A stretch of DNA of 64,000 nucleotides from Odiellus spinosus. Taxonomy: Eukaryota; Arthropoda; Arachnida; Opiliones; Phalangiidae. Numbering within the stretch: position 1 is the stretch's first letter; each line of letters starts with the position of its first letter. The stretch lies in contig OY987233.1 of the NCBI GenBank assembly GCA_963920705.1, positions 4,764,001 through 4,828,000 on the forward strand, given 5' to 3'. Shown in pieces: positions 1 through 11,815 of this stretch. The translations under genes and the position numbers were made by a program. The notes under the pieces are model-generated. The model was not told the origin of the DNA. It searched no databases and saw only the letters and a program-made list of their open reading frames with translations.

Positions 1-568
1 TCGCCGTCAACCGGAGTCACCAGCGCGTACCTAGAAAAAATTGACAACAATTTTCTCCAGCTTATTGACTAGTCTAACACGCGATTCTGACACGACTTTG
101 CACTCTTAAAAACCGATTGTCCCTTGCTACATAGAATAAAAATTAAAAGTGTTTATAATTACTGGAATTGCATCTTTGATGAAAGTACTTGTAGAATTTC
201 AAAGTCCCTTCCTTTTACACTAGCGAGGTTGTTGCTAATATTGAAGAATTGAAAGGAAGTGTACTGTCGAAAAAAATAACATAAATTATATTTTTTTCAA
301 GAATTTTTAAAAACTGACTAATCGGTCATTGAAAACTGGTAATTGGTGAATTACCCGTAATTATGGATGTCAAATTACCTACTCGCGTCTTTTAATCTTC
401 TAGACTATGCTCGTAACCTTGACCGACCTTGACATTATCAAACGCTCCGAGAGTATAATAGACTCTTTCGTTGCGGCAAATATACTTCCGTACATTGGCA
501 AAAATACTCGTAATGGTACTTACGTTCACGACCGCCACCACTAAGGTCAGGTTTCCCAAAGATCCCAT
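1..568 (-). CDS. IR-A: IR-like receptor gene, 5' part only
   Basis: This is the first part of an ionotropic glutamate-receptor-like channel subunit that runs off the left edge. Exons on the minus strand are 524-568 (MGSLGNLTLVVAVVN), 163-263 and 1-30. Exon 1 ends AAC|GTAAGT in phase 0. Exon 2 starts after CGACAG, carries the conserved GVKGRDFEIL segment of lobe S1 and ends CA|GTAATT. Exon 3 opens with YALVTPVDG and is cut by the window end. All boundaries match the ten complete sibling models, and the visible reading frame is open. In exon 1 the frame upstream of the ATG meets a TGA, which supports this ATG as the start. It belongs to clade 1 with IR-B to IR-E and IR-G. Whether the missing exons are intact cannot be judged here. 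Confidence 0.75.
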
Positions 569-747
569 TATTGCCGTATTGCCTGTTAGAATACCAATTA
601 CTAACTGATACGACGCTGCTATTCAAAATAAATTCGGTCCTTTAAAATTATATCTTTGAACGAATACTAAAATTGAAGACAGAAAATGAATTGCATTTTC
701 AGCTCTTCCGTGGTTTTCCTTTAATTTCTTTTATTTTATCATTAAAT

Positions 748-783
748 CGCTACCACTCAAGTCCGGTTCCAGCAGCCGTCCAT
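748..783 (-). other. Duplicate first-exon relic upstream of IR-A
   Basis: Minus-strand ATG at 783 begins MDGCWNRT and then a stop. The same words start the working first exon of IR-H, IR-I and IR-J. It lies 215 bp upstream of the IR-A start and has no GTAAGT donor. Flanking sequence further upstream also resembles the flank of the IR-I first exon. I infer it is the ancestral first exon, now decayed or acting as a short upstream ORF. Confidence 0.55.
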
Positions 784-2902
784 TGCCGACTGTGCGCTTT
801 GTAAGAACAGACTCTTTTTTTTCTACGTTATCTATTTGGGAAAATAAACGAAACGAATTTCTATAAGTCTTTGTTTCAATGCGAAGAATTCGATCGAATA
901 TACAGGGTGACCAGACTAAATATAATTCCTGTATTTTCCTATTTTTTCGATAACTTCCTATTAATTCCTTTTTCTCTTTCTTTCCTATATTGTTTCACCT
1001 CCTCTTCACCACAACAGACTAGAAGTTTCCACCTGACCGACAACACGGAAATTCTTTTTTCCTATCAATCCCGCAACCTAATTTTATCTTATTCCTTTGA
1101 AAAATTTAAATGTCTAGTTATTATTCTAATTAGTTCTATTATTCCTCATATATTTTCCTAAAATGTTAGTGTTATTTCACCCGCATTTCTTTATAATTTT
1201 AGTGTTATTCCTCCTACATTTACAAAAAATTAAATTAATTTCCCTGGTTACCCTGAATGTGCGAAATGGTCGCTTCTTTTAGCTTGAATACGCAAATTAA
1301 AGGGAAACTTCAAGCTAAAAATAAAACAACTCTTGATTTATTATCATATTCTTATTCAAATTTTGGTTCCACTAAATTCAAAATGATGGCACCACTATAT
1401 AATGATTGACACTCACCCCTTCCCGAATGTCACTCCACCTGGTGCGTTAAATGAACAAACATTCCGACAACACCGTAATTCGTTTCCCCCTATCAATCCC
1501 ACCAACAAATTTTATCTTATTCCTTTGAAATGTCTAATTATTTGGGTTATGGTTTTCGGAGATTAGTGTTTCTATAATTAATAGCAGTGTTTCTATTATT
1601 TCTCAGATATTTTCGTATAAATTTAGTGTTATTTCCTCTGCATTTTCTTAAAAATCACCTCTGAATTTAAAATTGTTTCCTATAAAATTGAATGCTTAAA
1701 TTCGCTGGTTTAACCCCGCCGTAAGAAAAAGGTTTATTAAGCATTCCTTTCGTTGAATTCAACCAGCATAATGTTTTTAGATATAAACGTTGAGATAGAG
1801 ATGGAGGTATTGATATTTCAACTTCATTAGTACATTTGGTGGCCTTCGCACCCTGTATGTAGATAATGTATTTAAGTTTTAAAATACAATATACGATTTC
1901 GTGCGTGTAGAAAGTCGCGAATAAGCCCGAAAATGTTGTCTTAATCCACGCAACGCGAAATTAAACATGTCAAGAAGGAATTTATATGCTCTGCAACGAA
2001 GTTGCGAAATAAATATTATATTATTAATATTAACTCCGCGTGCGTTTCTGCGTCTCTAATAAAATAAGGCCATACTTGCTTGTCCGGTTTCGAAATATAG
2101 TATAGATCCATTATATCACACCTGTTGTTGGAAAAAAGTGGCCAGGTAGAAATGTCGTATATTCGTAGTAGTAAAAGAGTTTGACCGTGTACCTCCTAAA
2201 ATATTTATCTTCGTGATATCTTTGGAATACTATTAAATTGGGTCAAAATATATCACAGACCTGGAGACGTCAGGAAATTTTAAAATAAGTCTGAAAAGTC
2301 AGGGAATTTAGAAATTGTCGGAAGGTCAATGAAAATCAGGGAATTTGAAATTGTCGGAAGGTCAATGAAAAGTCAGATAATTTTGAAACTGTCCAAAGGT
2401 CAGGGCAAATTGGATAATTTGGAAATTGTTCAAAGGTCAAGGAAAAGTCAGATGATTTGAAATTATCCAATTAAAGGTCAGGGAAAGTTAGGAAATTTTG
2501 ATATTGTAAAAAAAATGGTAGAATCTACCATTATTACGTTAGACCAGGAAGGTTTCCATATATAGATATATTAAAAGATCAGAACGATTTCACAGTCTAA
2601 CAAAAAGAGCAACTGCTGTAAGGGAGACGTACTTATATTCAGTAAATAGATTAAGACTTACTTAAACTGCTTAAAGCCCCGTTTTCAATCAACGTTGTTC
2701 AAGGTTTTGCTTTCCTAGAGAAACTTATATCAAAATACATTTAGATATATTTAAAAGCTGATTAATTTTGAAACGTGGTACAATTGCACCTATATCTCTC
2801 AGTATTTTATTTTTACTCTCTGTTTGTCGATTCCTTATCAACAAAAAACCTTAACTTCATGCCTTTAATCTATAGAAATTGTGGCGAATTTAATCATTTG
2901 CT

Positions 2903-2908
2903 TTTATT
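2903..2908 (-). terminator. Poly(A) signal AATAAA of IR-B
   Basis: AATAAA on the minus strand lies 43 bp after the IR-B stop codon. A matching AATAAA follows the stop at similar distance in IR-C (7521-7526), IR-D (12167-12172) and IR-E (18690-18695), so the position is conserved within clade 1. Confidence 0.55.
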
Positions 2909-2950
2909 TCTTAAAAAAAAATACAATTTGTGTTAGGGAATATTTTAATA

Positions 2951-5043
2951 CTAATTGAAGGCGTAATTAGGCTTAATTACACGGTGCCTACGCCCCGATT
3001 TGTAGTTGATCGATAATCTCTCTATCAGTAAACTGACGAAGCCAATCAAACATCCGCCAATTAGGATTGCAAATACGTATTTCAGATCAGACAGGCCGAT
3101 AAAATTCACGTTCTCGCTCTTGTTAGTGGTCGTTTGTGGGTTGAAAACTTTCGTATCTTCGTGTTGCCATTTACCGATTAGCCCAACGCCGACTAAGGCA
3201 TTCAACCTAGACTCAAGAATAAGTACTTAATATTATAATTCAAAATATTCTTAATTCAGGCTATGGCTTGGTTAATCGGATATGACTCACGGCCCTGTAA
3301 TGCCACAATTATTATTCACTGTACCATTTATCGATGTCATCCCTGCAGGGAAACTGTTTGCCCAAGCTTATGGCGATATTGTCGATGAAAATATTCTCTT
3401 TGCCGCAATGAAGCGTTCCCAGGGGCAGATTGAAAAGGAAAAGAAGTTCTGTTACTAAATTTCGAGTTGCTATGAAGGCGAAATTCTGATTTAACATCAT
3501 TTCCAAAGATTTCCCGGTTGTCTTAGGTGCAACAAAATCTTTTCCCGTAGTTGAATTGGCAAATATTTTCATGTATTCCACATTTGACTCCTGCAATTAA
3601 AGATATTCATATTTTAGGCCAGGACTTAAAAACTCGTTGTACAAGCATGTTTCGGCTGTTCATTTTTTTAAGAAATGCAACATGATTTTCCAGTTTTGAT
3701 ATCCTCGTTGTATTAACCACAAACGGTGCAGCAAAATTCTTTGTACCATAACTTCTTGATAATGAGAAGTGCCTTGTACGGCGCTTATGACGTAGCCTCT
3801 TGTTTTGATGGCATTTATCATATCCGAGATGAAATCGATGGGCGGGGTGACTGGGATCAAACTCGCTGCCGAGGTCAGCATACACTCGTAGAGTTTGCAA
3901 ATACAACCCGCGGTAATTAGAAATACCAGTAATGTCATGACAACTGATAGCTTATCCTTTTTTCGATCCAGATTAATACCTAACGTAAGATGAAAAGCGA
4001 ATTTATTTATTATTCAATATTCAAAAACTCGATATGTGGTCGTTTACTTTGCCGTAATATGATTTCCAGAATCGTCTGCGCGCTAATAATTTTCGATTTC
4101 AATAATTCGAAGTATTCCATGATTTTAACGACTGATAGAAATATGACCAACAAAGACCCCAAAAGTATCCAGACCTTTAATTTTTTATTTATAATGGAGT
4201 TATGATAAGGTTAAAGACTTGACGGAATCTATCGTGTTCATACTTGTCTGTCCATTGGTTCTGCGAAGAACACGCTATGGACCTCTTGATAAGCGTCAAT
4301 GCTCTTGGTGACGAAGGTGACATCATCTTGGAAATAGGGACACGTGAAATCGACGTATTTAGCCCGTGACGTGGTGGGCGAAAGCTCTGAGATGGCCATG
4401 TCGGCTTCGTGACGAGCTACCATTCCTATCATCCCGCTGCAATTCTGATTGTCGCAGTTTCCCCATTCGCGGTCAACCGGAGTCACCAGCGCGTACCTAG
4501 AAAAAATCAACAATTTTCTTCAGCTTCTAGACTGATGCTGACATGACCTTTCACTCTCCATAAAAACCGATTGTTCCTTGCTGCGTAGAATAAAGCTATA
4601 CTTAATAAATGTTATAGTTACTGGAATTGCATCTTTGACGAAAGTACTTGTAGGATTTCAAAGTCCCTTCCCTTCACACCCGCGAGTTTGTTGCTAATAT
4701 TGACGAATTGAAAAAAAGTGTGCTGTCGAATTAAAAAAAAATATATATACATATATAATTTAAAAAAAAAAAATAAAGCGTTTAGAGACGTAAAATTAAA
4801 CAACCAGTATCTGAAAAATTTGCAATACTGACTAATTGGACATGGAAATTTCGAAATTATTGGTAATTATGGATGATAAATTACCTACTCGCGTCTTTTA
4901 CGTTTCTAGATGCTCGTAACCTTGACCGATTTTGACTTTATCAAAGGTTCCGAGAGTATAATAGCTAAATAGGCAAAAATACTCGTAATGCTACTTACGT
5001 TCATGACTGCCACCACTAAGGTCTGGTTTCCCCAAGATCTCAT
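2951..5043 (-). CDS. IR-B: IR-like channel subunit, complete
   Basis: Seven exons join to 427 codons (426 residues): 4999-5043, 4622-4722, 4244-4496, 4048-4174, 3747-3979, 3325-3590, 2951-3206. All introns are GT-AG. The product is a predicted plasma-membrane ligand-gated channel subunit of the ionotropic glutamate receptor/IR superfamily. S1 spans about residues 5-130 and ends in a CPYF strand region; Arg93 in SPTTSRAKYVDF matches the ligand-carboxylate-binding arginine of glutamate receptors. M1 is about 134-156, the pore loop about 160-186, M3 about 187-210 with the clade signature AGCICKLYECMLTSA, S2 about 215-350 and M4 about 383-403. The acidic S2 residue that binds the glutamate amino group appears replaced. 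There is no amino-terminal domain. The ATG is conserved in every copy. The ligand is unknown; a chemosensory role is an inference from the family. Confidence 0.85.
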
Positions 5044-5224
5044 TATTGCCGTATTGCCTGTAAGAACACCGATTACTAACTGATACGACGCAGCTTTTCA
5101 AAATAAATTATTTCCTTTAAAACGATATCTTTGAACAAATTTTAAATTGAATACAGAAAATGAATTGCATTTTTATTTCTTTTCCTTTAATTGTTTTCCT
5201 TTAATTATTTTGTTTATCATTAAA

Positions 5225-5261
5225 TCACTAAAACTAAAGTCCGGTTCCAGCAACCGTCCAT
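5225..5261 (-). other. Duplicate first-exon relic upstream of IR-B
   Basis: The ATG at 5261 opens a 13-codon frame, MDGCWNRTLVLVI, closed by TAA, 218 bp upstream of the IR-B start. It matches the working first exon of clade 3 but lacks a splice donor. If transcription begins upstream it would be an upstream ORF. Confidence 0.55.
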
Positions 5262-6011
5262 TGCCGAATGTTCGCTTGGTAAAAAACCCTCTTATTTCTA
5301 CGTCAAATTATATTTATAAATCGAATTTCAATAAGCCTTTGTTTCAATGCAAAGAATTCGACCGAATATACAGGGTGTCCAGACTAAATATAATTCCAGT
5401 TTTCCTATTTTTTTCGATGACTTCTTATTAATTCCTTTATTTTCTTTTACTTTCCTAATGTTTCACTTCCTATTCACCACAGCAGAGTAGAAGCTTCTAC
5501 CTGGCGCGTTGAATGAACAAACATCCCGACAACACCGAAATTCGTTTTCCAAATCAATCACGTCACCAAATTTTATCTTATTCCTTTGAAGAATTGTAAT
5601 GTCTAGTTAATAGCAGTTTTTCAATTATTTCTCCTCTATTTCCTTATAATTTTAGTGTTATTTCTAGTGCATTTTCCCATAATTTTAGTTTTATTTCTCC
5701 TATATTTACAAAAAATTAAATGCATTTCCGTGTTGACCCTGAATGTGCGATATGGTCGCTTCTTTTAATTTGAATGCAAGATTGTAGGGAAACTTCGAGT
5801 TAAAATAGACCAGCTCAATATTATCATATTCTTAATCAAATTTTGATTCCAGTAAATTCTAAATGATGAAACCATAATAACACTCATTATCTCACGTCTT
5901 TTCATTTATATTTTTGGCAGGAACTAATACAATGACGTTTTTAGAGTCGTATGTTAACGTCATTGTTTCTTAGCCCCAACTAGTGGCAAATCTTAATTTT
6001 TAACAACCTTA

Positions 6012-6165
6012 TACCCTCTTCAGACGAGGCTTAATTAGCCGTGGTTTAATCAGATTTAACCGAGGTTTACATAGCCTTTTCAGTTCAGTAAACCTCGGTT
6101 TATTTTGAATAAACCATGGTTAAATCTGATTAAACCGGCTAGTTACGCCTCGTCTGAAAAGGTAA
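6012..6165. mobile_element. Small TA-flanked palindromic element (CCCTCTTCAGACGAGGC ends)
   Basis: A compact inverted repeat begins TACCCTCTTCAGACGAGGC and ends with its complement CGTCTGAAAAGGTA. The interior alternates TTTAATCAGATTTAACC-like words on both strands. It has no coding capacity. Related copies are at 22689-22830, 22831-22972 and about 40728-40862. TA at both ends suggests movement by a mariner-type transposase. Confidence 0.65.
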
Positions 6166-7096
6166 CATGGTCAAAAGTAGGATAATGTACAGTACGTAAT
6201 AAAGGGAAAAGAACCACGTTTCAGAGTCGCGTGACCATTACCAATTTTATTTCTACAGTTTGGCACCAGGTGGATTGAATGCTTGAAGTTGGAGATTTAA
6301 TCCAGTTTAAGCATTTCTGTCGTTGATTTCGAAAAGCATTATATAATATAAGTATGACGAGGTGGTCTATATTCACTTTGGACGGAGGTCATCAACTTCA
6401 TTGTTCCACGTCTTCACCTTCGCACCCTGTATGTAGAGAATATTGCGTTTACATTTATAAATAAATTATACGATTTCGGGCGAGAAGAAAGTAGTAAATA
6501 AGCAACAAAATGATTGTGTTAATCCACGCAACTCGAAATTAAACATATCAAACAGCAACTCGGCTTGTGTTTCTGTGTCGGATATGAAATAATTGGTGCC
6601 TGTACGGTTTCTAAATAAACTATCGATCCATTTTATCACACATGTTGTTGGAAAAGGTGAGCAGATAGAAATGTCGTATATTTATTACTGACCGTGTAAC
6701 TCTTAAAACATTAATCTGTCATGGTATCTCTGGAAAACTATTAAAGTGGGCCAAAAGGTACCACAAACCTGGAAACTTCAGGAATTTCTAAATAAGTCTG
6801 AAAAGTCAGGGAATTTAGAAATTGTCGGAAGGTCAAGGAATTTGAAATTGTCCAAAGGTCAGGGTAGAATCTAGCATTATTCCGTTAGACCAGAGAGGCT
6901 TCCATGCGTGAAAATTTATTATAGGGTCATAACCTTCAAAACATTTCGGAATAATCCATATTGGGAAAGGCATGTTTTCAGATAGGTCTGAAAAGTCATG
7001 GAATTGTCCAAAGGTCAGCAAAAGTCAAAGAGCTTTTCCTAGAGAAGCTTATATCAAATTCGTTTAGATGTAATAAAAAGCTGATTAACTTTGAAA

Positions 7097-7394
7097 GAAG
7101 GATCAGACAAGGAGAGGACAAGTGGGGCTGCGTTGAGTTAGGGAGAGAAGACCCAACCTCCCACTCGGGTGGAAAGGGGGATAGGAAATTCTCGAGGTAA
7201 ACTGTTGTCACGTGGTCGCTAGCGTCGTCGGCTACTACGCGTCTCATAAAGGATCCGTTTTACCCACGTGACAACAATTTACCACGAAGCATCTCTCCCC
7301 CGTCTGTCCCCCGTTCTCCCAGAGTGGGAGTTTAGGCTGACGCAGTAGGAACCGCGCCGTTCCCACTTTTCCTCTCCTTGTCTGATCCTTCTTG
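7097..7394. mobile_element. Inverted-repeat element, GGATCAGACAAGGAGAGG ends
   Basis: Terminal inverted repeats AAGGATCAGACAAGGAGAGG and its complement bound about 300 bp of GC-richer non-coding sequence. It interrupts the conserved 3' flank of a clade 1 gene, whose uninterrupted form (CTGATTAATTTTGAAACG) is seen near 2760. A better preserved copy with clear 7-bp target duplication is at 27705-27985. Confidence 0.65.
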
Positions 7395-7583
7395 GTATAA
7401 TATGGTACCTATATCTCTCAGTATTCTATTTTAGCACTCGGTTTGTCGATTCCTTATCATCAAAAACCTCAACTTCTTGCCTTTAATAGATAGGAAATGT
7501 GGCGAATATAATCATTTGCTTTTATTTCTAAAAACGAAAAAATACAATGTGGGTGATGGAACGTTTTAATTATTATTGAAGGC

Positions 7584-9622
7584 TTAATAAGGTTTAATTG
7601 CGCGATGCTTACGCCACGATTGGTAGCTGAACAATAATCTCTCGATCAGTAAACTGACAAAGCCAGTCAAACATCCGCCAAGTTGAATTGCAAATATGAA
7701 TTTCAGATCAGATAGCCCGATATAATTCACTTTGTCGCTCTTGTTAGTGGTCGTTGGTGGGTTGAATACTTTCGAATCATCGAGTTGCCATTTGCCGATT
7801 AACCCAACGCCGACTAAGACATTCAACCTAGACTCAAGAACGAGGATTTAATATCATTTCAATTAAAAAAAAACTTTATTTGGGGCAGGCTATGGCTTGG
7901 CTAATCAGATGGGCCAGAATTATTATAAACTATCTGTACCATTTATCGATGTCATCCCTGCAGGGAAACTGTTTGCGCAAGCTTATGGCGATATTGTCGT
8001 TGAAAATATTCTCTTTTCCACAATGAAGCGTCTCCAATGGCAGATTGAAAAGGAGAAGTAGTTCTATTGCCAAATTTCGAGTTGTTATCATGGCGAAATT
8101 TTCATTTAACAACATTTTCATAGATTCTCCGGCTGTCTTAGGCGCTACAATTTTTTTTCCCTTAGTTGAATTGGCAAATATTTTCATGTGTTCCACATTC
8201 GATTCCTGCAATTGAAGATATTTGTATTTTAGGCTTGGAGATAAACTCGTTCATTGAGGAGTTTATGTTGTTTAGAAATGCAACATGATTTTCCAGATTT
8301 GATATCCAGATTGGTATTAACCACAAACGATGAAGCAAAACTCTATATAGGCATACCATAAGTTCTTGATAATGTGAAGTGCCTTGAAAAGTGCTGGTGA
8401 CGTAGCCTCTGGTTTTGATGGCTTTATCATATCCGAGATGGTATCGATGGGCGGGGTGACTGGGATCAGACTAGCTGCCGAGGTCAACATACACTCGTAG
8501 AGTTTGCAAATACAACCCGCCGTGATCAGAAATACCAGTAATGACATGACAACTGATAGCTTATCCTTTTTTCGATCCAAATTAATACCTAACGTAAGAT
8601 GAAAAAATAATTTGTATACTTCACAATATACTCGTAAACTCGATATCTTACTTTGTCGCAATATAATTTTCAACATCGTCTGCGCACTCATAATCTTCGA
8701 TTCCAATAATTCGGAATATTCCATGATTTTAAGGACTGATACAAATATGACAAACGAAGACCCCAAAAATAACCAGACCTATGATTCGCCGATATTTATA
8801 ATGGAGTTATGATAAGGTTAAAGACTTGACGGAATCTTTCGTGATAATAGTATACTTGTCTGTCCATTGGTTCCGCGAAGAACACACTATCTTGATAAGC
8901 GTCGATGCTCTTGGTGATGAAAGTGACCTCTTCTTGGAAATAGGAACACGTGAAATCGACGTATTTGAACCGTGACGTGGTGGGCGAGATATCTGAGATG
9001 GCCATGTCGGATTCGTTACGAGCTACCATTCCTATCATCCCGCTGCATTTCCCATTGTCGCAAATTCCATATTCGAGGTCAGCCGGAGTTACCAGCTCGT
9101 ACCTAGAACAAATTGGCAACAATTTTCTTCAGCTTATGGAGTAGAATAATACGCGATTCTGACACGACCTTTCACTCTAAAAAAACATTTGTTCCGTGTT
9201 ACATAGAGTAAAACTACTTTAAACATGTTTATAATTACTGAAATTTCATCTTTGATGAAAGTACTTGTAGAATTTCAAAGTCCCTTCCCTTTACACCCGC
9301 GAGTGTGTTGCTAATATTGACGAATTGAAACGAAGTGTACTGTCGGAAAAAAAAAAGAACATCAATAATAATTTTTTCGAAAAATTAAAAATACTGACTA
9401 ATTGGTCATTGAAAACTGGCAATTGGTGAATTACCGGTAATACTGGATGATAAATTACCTACTCGCGTCTTTTACGCTTTTAGATGCTCGTAACCTTGAC
9501 CGACCTTGACATTATCAAAGGCTCCTAGAGTATAATGGCCTCTTTCGCTGCGGCAAAGTGCTCGCAACGGTACTTACGTTCATGACCGCCACCACTAAGG
9601 TCAGGTTTCCCAAAGATCCCAT
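7584..9622 (-). pseudogene. IR-C: IR-like gene with a one-base frameshift
   Basis: All seven exons can be placed: 9578-9622, 9239-9339, 8856-9102, 8652-8778, 8357-8588, 7940-8205, 7584-7827. Every splice site fits the family. Exon 5 is 232 nt, whereas it is 233 nt in all nine complete siblings. One base is missing near 8424, where the sequence reads GGCTTTATC against GGCATTTATC in IR-E. This shifts the frame after ISDMI, in the S2 region just past M3. Exon 3 also lacks two codons after DAYQ, in frame. Other exons are open and the start is MGSLGNLTLVVAVMN. It is either a young pseudogene or a copy with an assembly error at that base. Its exon 6 is nearly identical to that of IR-E. Confidence 0.75.
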
Positions 9623-9794
9623 TATTGCCGTATTGCCTGTTAGAATACCAATTACTAACTGATACGAAGCTGCTTGACAAAATAAATTCGGCCCTTTAAA
9701 AGTATATCTTTGAACGAATACTAAAATTGAAGACAGAAAATGAATTGCATTTTCAACTTTCACTAGCTTTTGCTTTAATTATTTTGTTTAATCA

Positions 9795-9836
9795 TTAAAT
9801 CGCTACCACTAAAGTCCGGTTCCAGCAACCGTCCAT
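9795..9836 (-). other. Duplicate first-exon relic upstream of IR-C
   Basis: ATG at 9836 begins MDGCWNRTLVVAI and stops, 214 bp upstream of the IR-C start. No donor site follows. It is the same duplicated first-exon remnant as in the other clade 1 genes. Confidence 0.55.
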
Positions 9837-10029
9837 TGCGAAATGTCCACTAGGTAAAAACACTCTAATTTTTACTTTATATAATCGTTATATATCGAAC
9901 TTCTTTGAGCCTTTGTTTCAGCCCAAAGAATTCCGCCGAATATACAGGGTGACCAGATTAAATTGAATAAAAAACAGGCCTTCAAGCATTTCTGTCGTTG
10001 ATTTCGAAAAGCATTATATAATATCAAAA

Positions 10030-10718
10030 GTCCATTACGTTACTCCATAAAAGTAAACAACGCCCCGTAGCTTAATACTATCAGCAAAATGCCGAGTAGA
10101 CGTACTAGTCCATCACGTAAAACTAGCCAAAAACGTCATCAACCCTGTCTGCCTCGAGTGATTTGAACTCTTCCTCGATATTTTGAGTCGAGTGAGAGGG
10201 AAGGAATTTAGGGGGCCCCAAGCTTGACTACATTGTCTTCCCATACTCCCCAAGAATAACGCTTCCTCCTTTAATTATTTACACGGCGACTGCGGCCGCT
10301 AGAGTGTCTCGAATCAGAATCTGCCGGTTCATTTACCCAGACCTTTGTGACAGTATTAAACTTCGTGGCGTTGTTTACTTTTATCAAGAATCCATTCAGG
10401 TTCCATAAGAATATGAGGGCCGCGATTCAATAACCATCCTCCCAAACTTTGTAGTAAAAGTTCGTCTGCTTCGAATCAATTTTTCAAGTAAATCGCTCCT
10501 GACATCTATTATTAACCCGCGCCACTAACGACCTTGACATAATATTTTGGGTAATAAAAATGGAGCCGACCGATAAAAGATCTAAGCGTACAAATGTTGC
10601 GAAAATTGCGGACGAACTTTTGTTACAAAGTTTGGGAGGATGGTACCAGAGGCTAAAGCTATGCTCCCATATTCTTATGGAACCCGAATGGATTCTTGCT
10701 TTTATGGAATAAAGTGAT
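10030..10718. mobile_element. Inverted-repeat element (AAACAACGCC ends), interrupted
   Basis: Ends carry CCATAAAAGTAAACAACGCC and its complement, with an inner ATACTATCAGCAAA repeat. The interior is non-coding, about 360 bp once the nested insertion 10385-10698 is removed. Related copies lie at about 42588-42969 and 58105-58432, with fragments near 39075-39135, 39995-40165, 43336-43475, 44894-44935 and 51897-52165. Confidence 0.65.
10385..10698. mobile_element. Nested CAAG-ended element with 7-bp target duplication
   Basis: The element starts CAAGAATCCATTC and ends GAATGGATTCTTG. It is flanked by CTTTTAT on both sides (10378-10384 and 10699-10705), a 7-bp direct repeat lying inside the terminal repeat of the host element. 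It has no coding capacity. Ends and target size resemble 27705-27985. I do not assign a superfamily. Confidence 0.7.
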
Positions 10719-11408
10719 AAACCTTTGATTGTATAAATATGACGAGCCGTCCTTCGCACCCTGTATGTTGAGAATGTTGTGTTTACCTTTATAAATGCAA
10801 TATACGATTTCTGGCGAGCGAAAGTCGTAAATAAGCCCAAAAATAATTGCGTTAATCCACGCAACGTGAAATTAAACATATAAAAAACGGGAACTCCGCG
10901 TATGTTTCTGTGTCGGTTATGAAATAAAGCTATTGCGCTTGTCCGGTTTCTAAATAAAATATCGATCCATTTTATAACACCTGTTGTTGGAAAAAAGTGG
11001 CCAGGTAGAAATGTCGTATATTTCTTAATCTTCATGGTATCTCTGGAAAACTATGAAATTGGCTCAAAAGCTATAAAAGACCCGAAAACGTCGGGGAATT
11101 TCGAAATAAGTCTGAAATCTCAGGGAATTTAGAAATTGTCGAAAGGTCAGGAAAAAGTCCGGGAATTTGAAATTGTCCAAAGGTCAGGGAAAACAGGGAA
11201 AGTCAAGGAATTTGAAAATTAACCAAAAAGTCAGGGAAATGTCAGGGAATTTAAAGATCTTTCAAGAAGCCAGGAAATTCCTATCATTATCTGCAGAAAA
11301 GATTTGAAGCTGACCGTGTCCGTTTTATACATTAGAACAAAGATATTAGAACGCAATTGCAAAATAATATAAAAATAAAAGGTTGAAAATTGGGTAGTAT
11401 TAGCTGAA

Positions 11409-11815
11409 ATGGTCAGGGAAAATCGTTGGGAAAGGTCAGGGAAAATCGTTGGGAAAGGTCAGGGAAAATCGTTGGGAAAGGTCAGGGAAAATCGTCGGGA
11501 AAGGTCAGGGAAAATCGTTGGGAAAGGTCAGGGAAAATCGTTGGGAAAGGTCAGGGAAAATCGTTGGGAAAGGTTAGGGAAAATCGTTGGGAAAGGTCAG
11601 GGAAAATCGTTGGGAAAGGTCAGGGAAAATCGTTGGGAAAGGTCAGGGAAAATCGTTGGGAAAGGTCAGGAAAAATCGTTGGGAAAGGTCAGGGAAAATC
11701 GTTGGGAAAGGTCAGGGAAAATCGTTGAGAAAGGTCAGGGAAAATCGTTGGGAAAGGTCAGGGAAAATCGTTGGGAAAGGTCAGGGAAAATCGTTGGGAA
11801 AGGTCAGGGAAAAAC
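11409..11815. repeat. 23-bp minisatellite, about 17-18 units
   Basis: The unit GGTCAGGGAAAATCG plus TTGGGAAA is repeated almost without change, with single-base variants. Since 23 is not a multiple of three, open frames exist in all three phases and should not be read as proteins. It expands the core of the GTCAGGGAA-rich element in which it lies. Confidence 0.95.

Larger units (their letters stand above)
569..2950. other. Spacer between IR-A and IR-B with element fragments
   Basis: No gene is seen here apart from the first-exon relic. The spacer shares segments with the spacers after IR-B and IR-C, for example a GAATATACAGGGTG word near 897, 5367, 9938 and 14781, so it is part of the duplicated unit. 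Positions about 2260-2510 hold degenerate repeats built on GTCAGGGAATTT, the core of the GTCAGGGAA-rich element family. A poly(A) signal for IR-B lies at 2903-2908. Confidence 0.6.
5044..7583. other. Spacer between IR-B and IR-C
   Basis: No gene is supported apart from the relic first exon. The spacer contains a TA-flanked palindromic element (6012-6165), degenerate GTCAGGGAA-type repeats at about 6750-7030, and an inverted-repeat element (7097-7394). The remainder is AT-rich and shares blocks with the other clade 1 spacers. Confidence 0.6.

Noticed and set aside
9515-9763. A longer amino end for IR-C beginning MKVENAIHFLSSILVFVQ, which looks like a leader
   Set aside because: The same upstream frame has a stop in IR-A and is not conserved in other clades, while the inner ATG is conserved in all copies.
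10484-11035. 183-codon minus-strand frame
   Set aside because: It crosses the ends of two inverted-repeat elements and spacer DNA and has no domain-like character.
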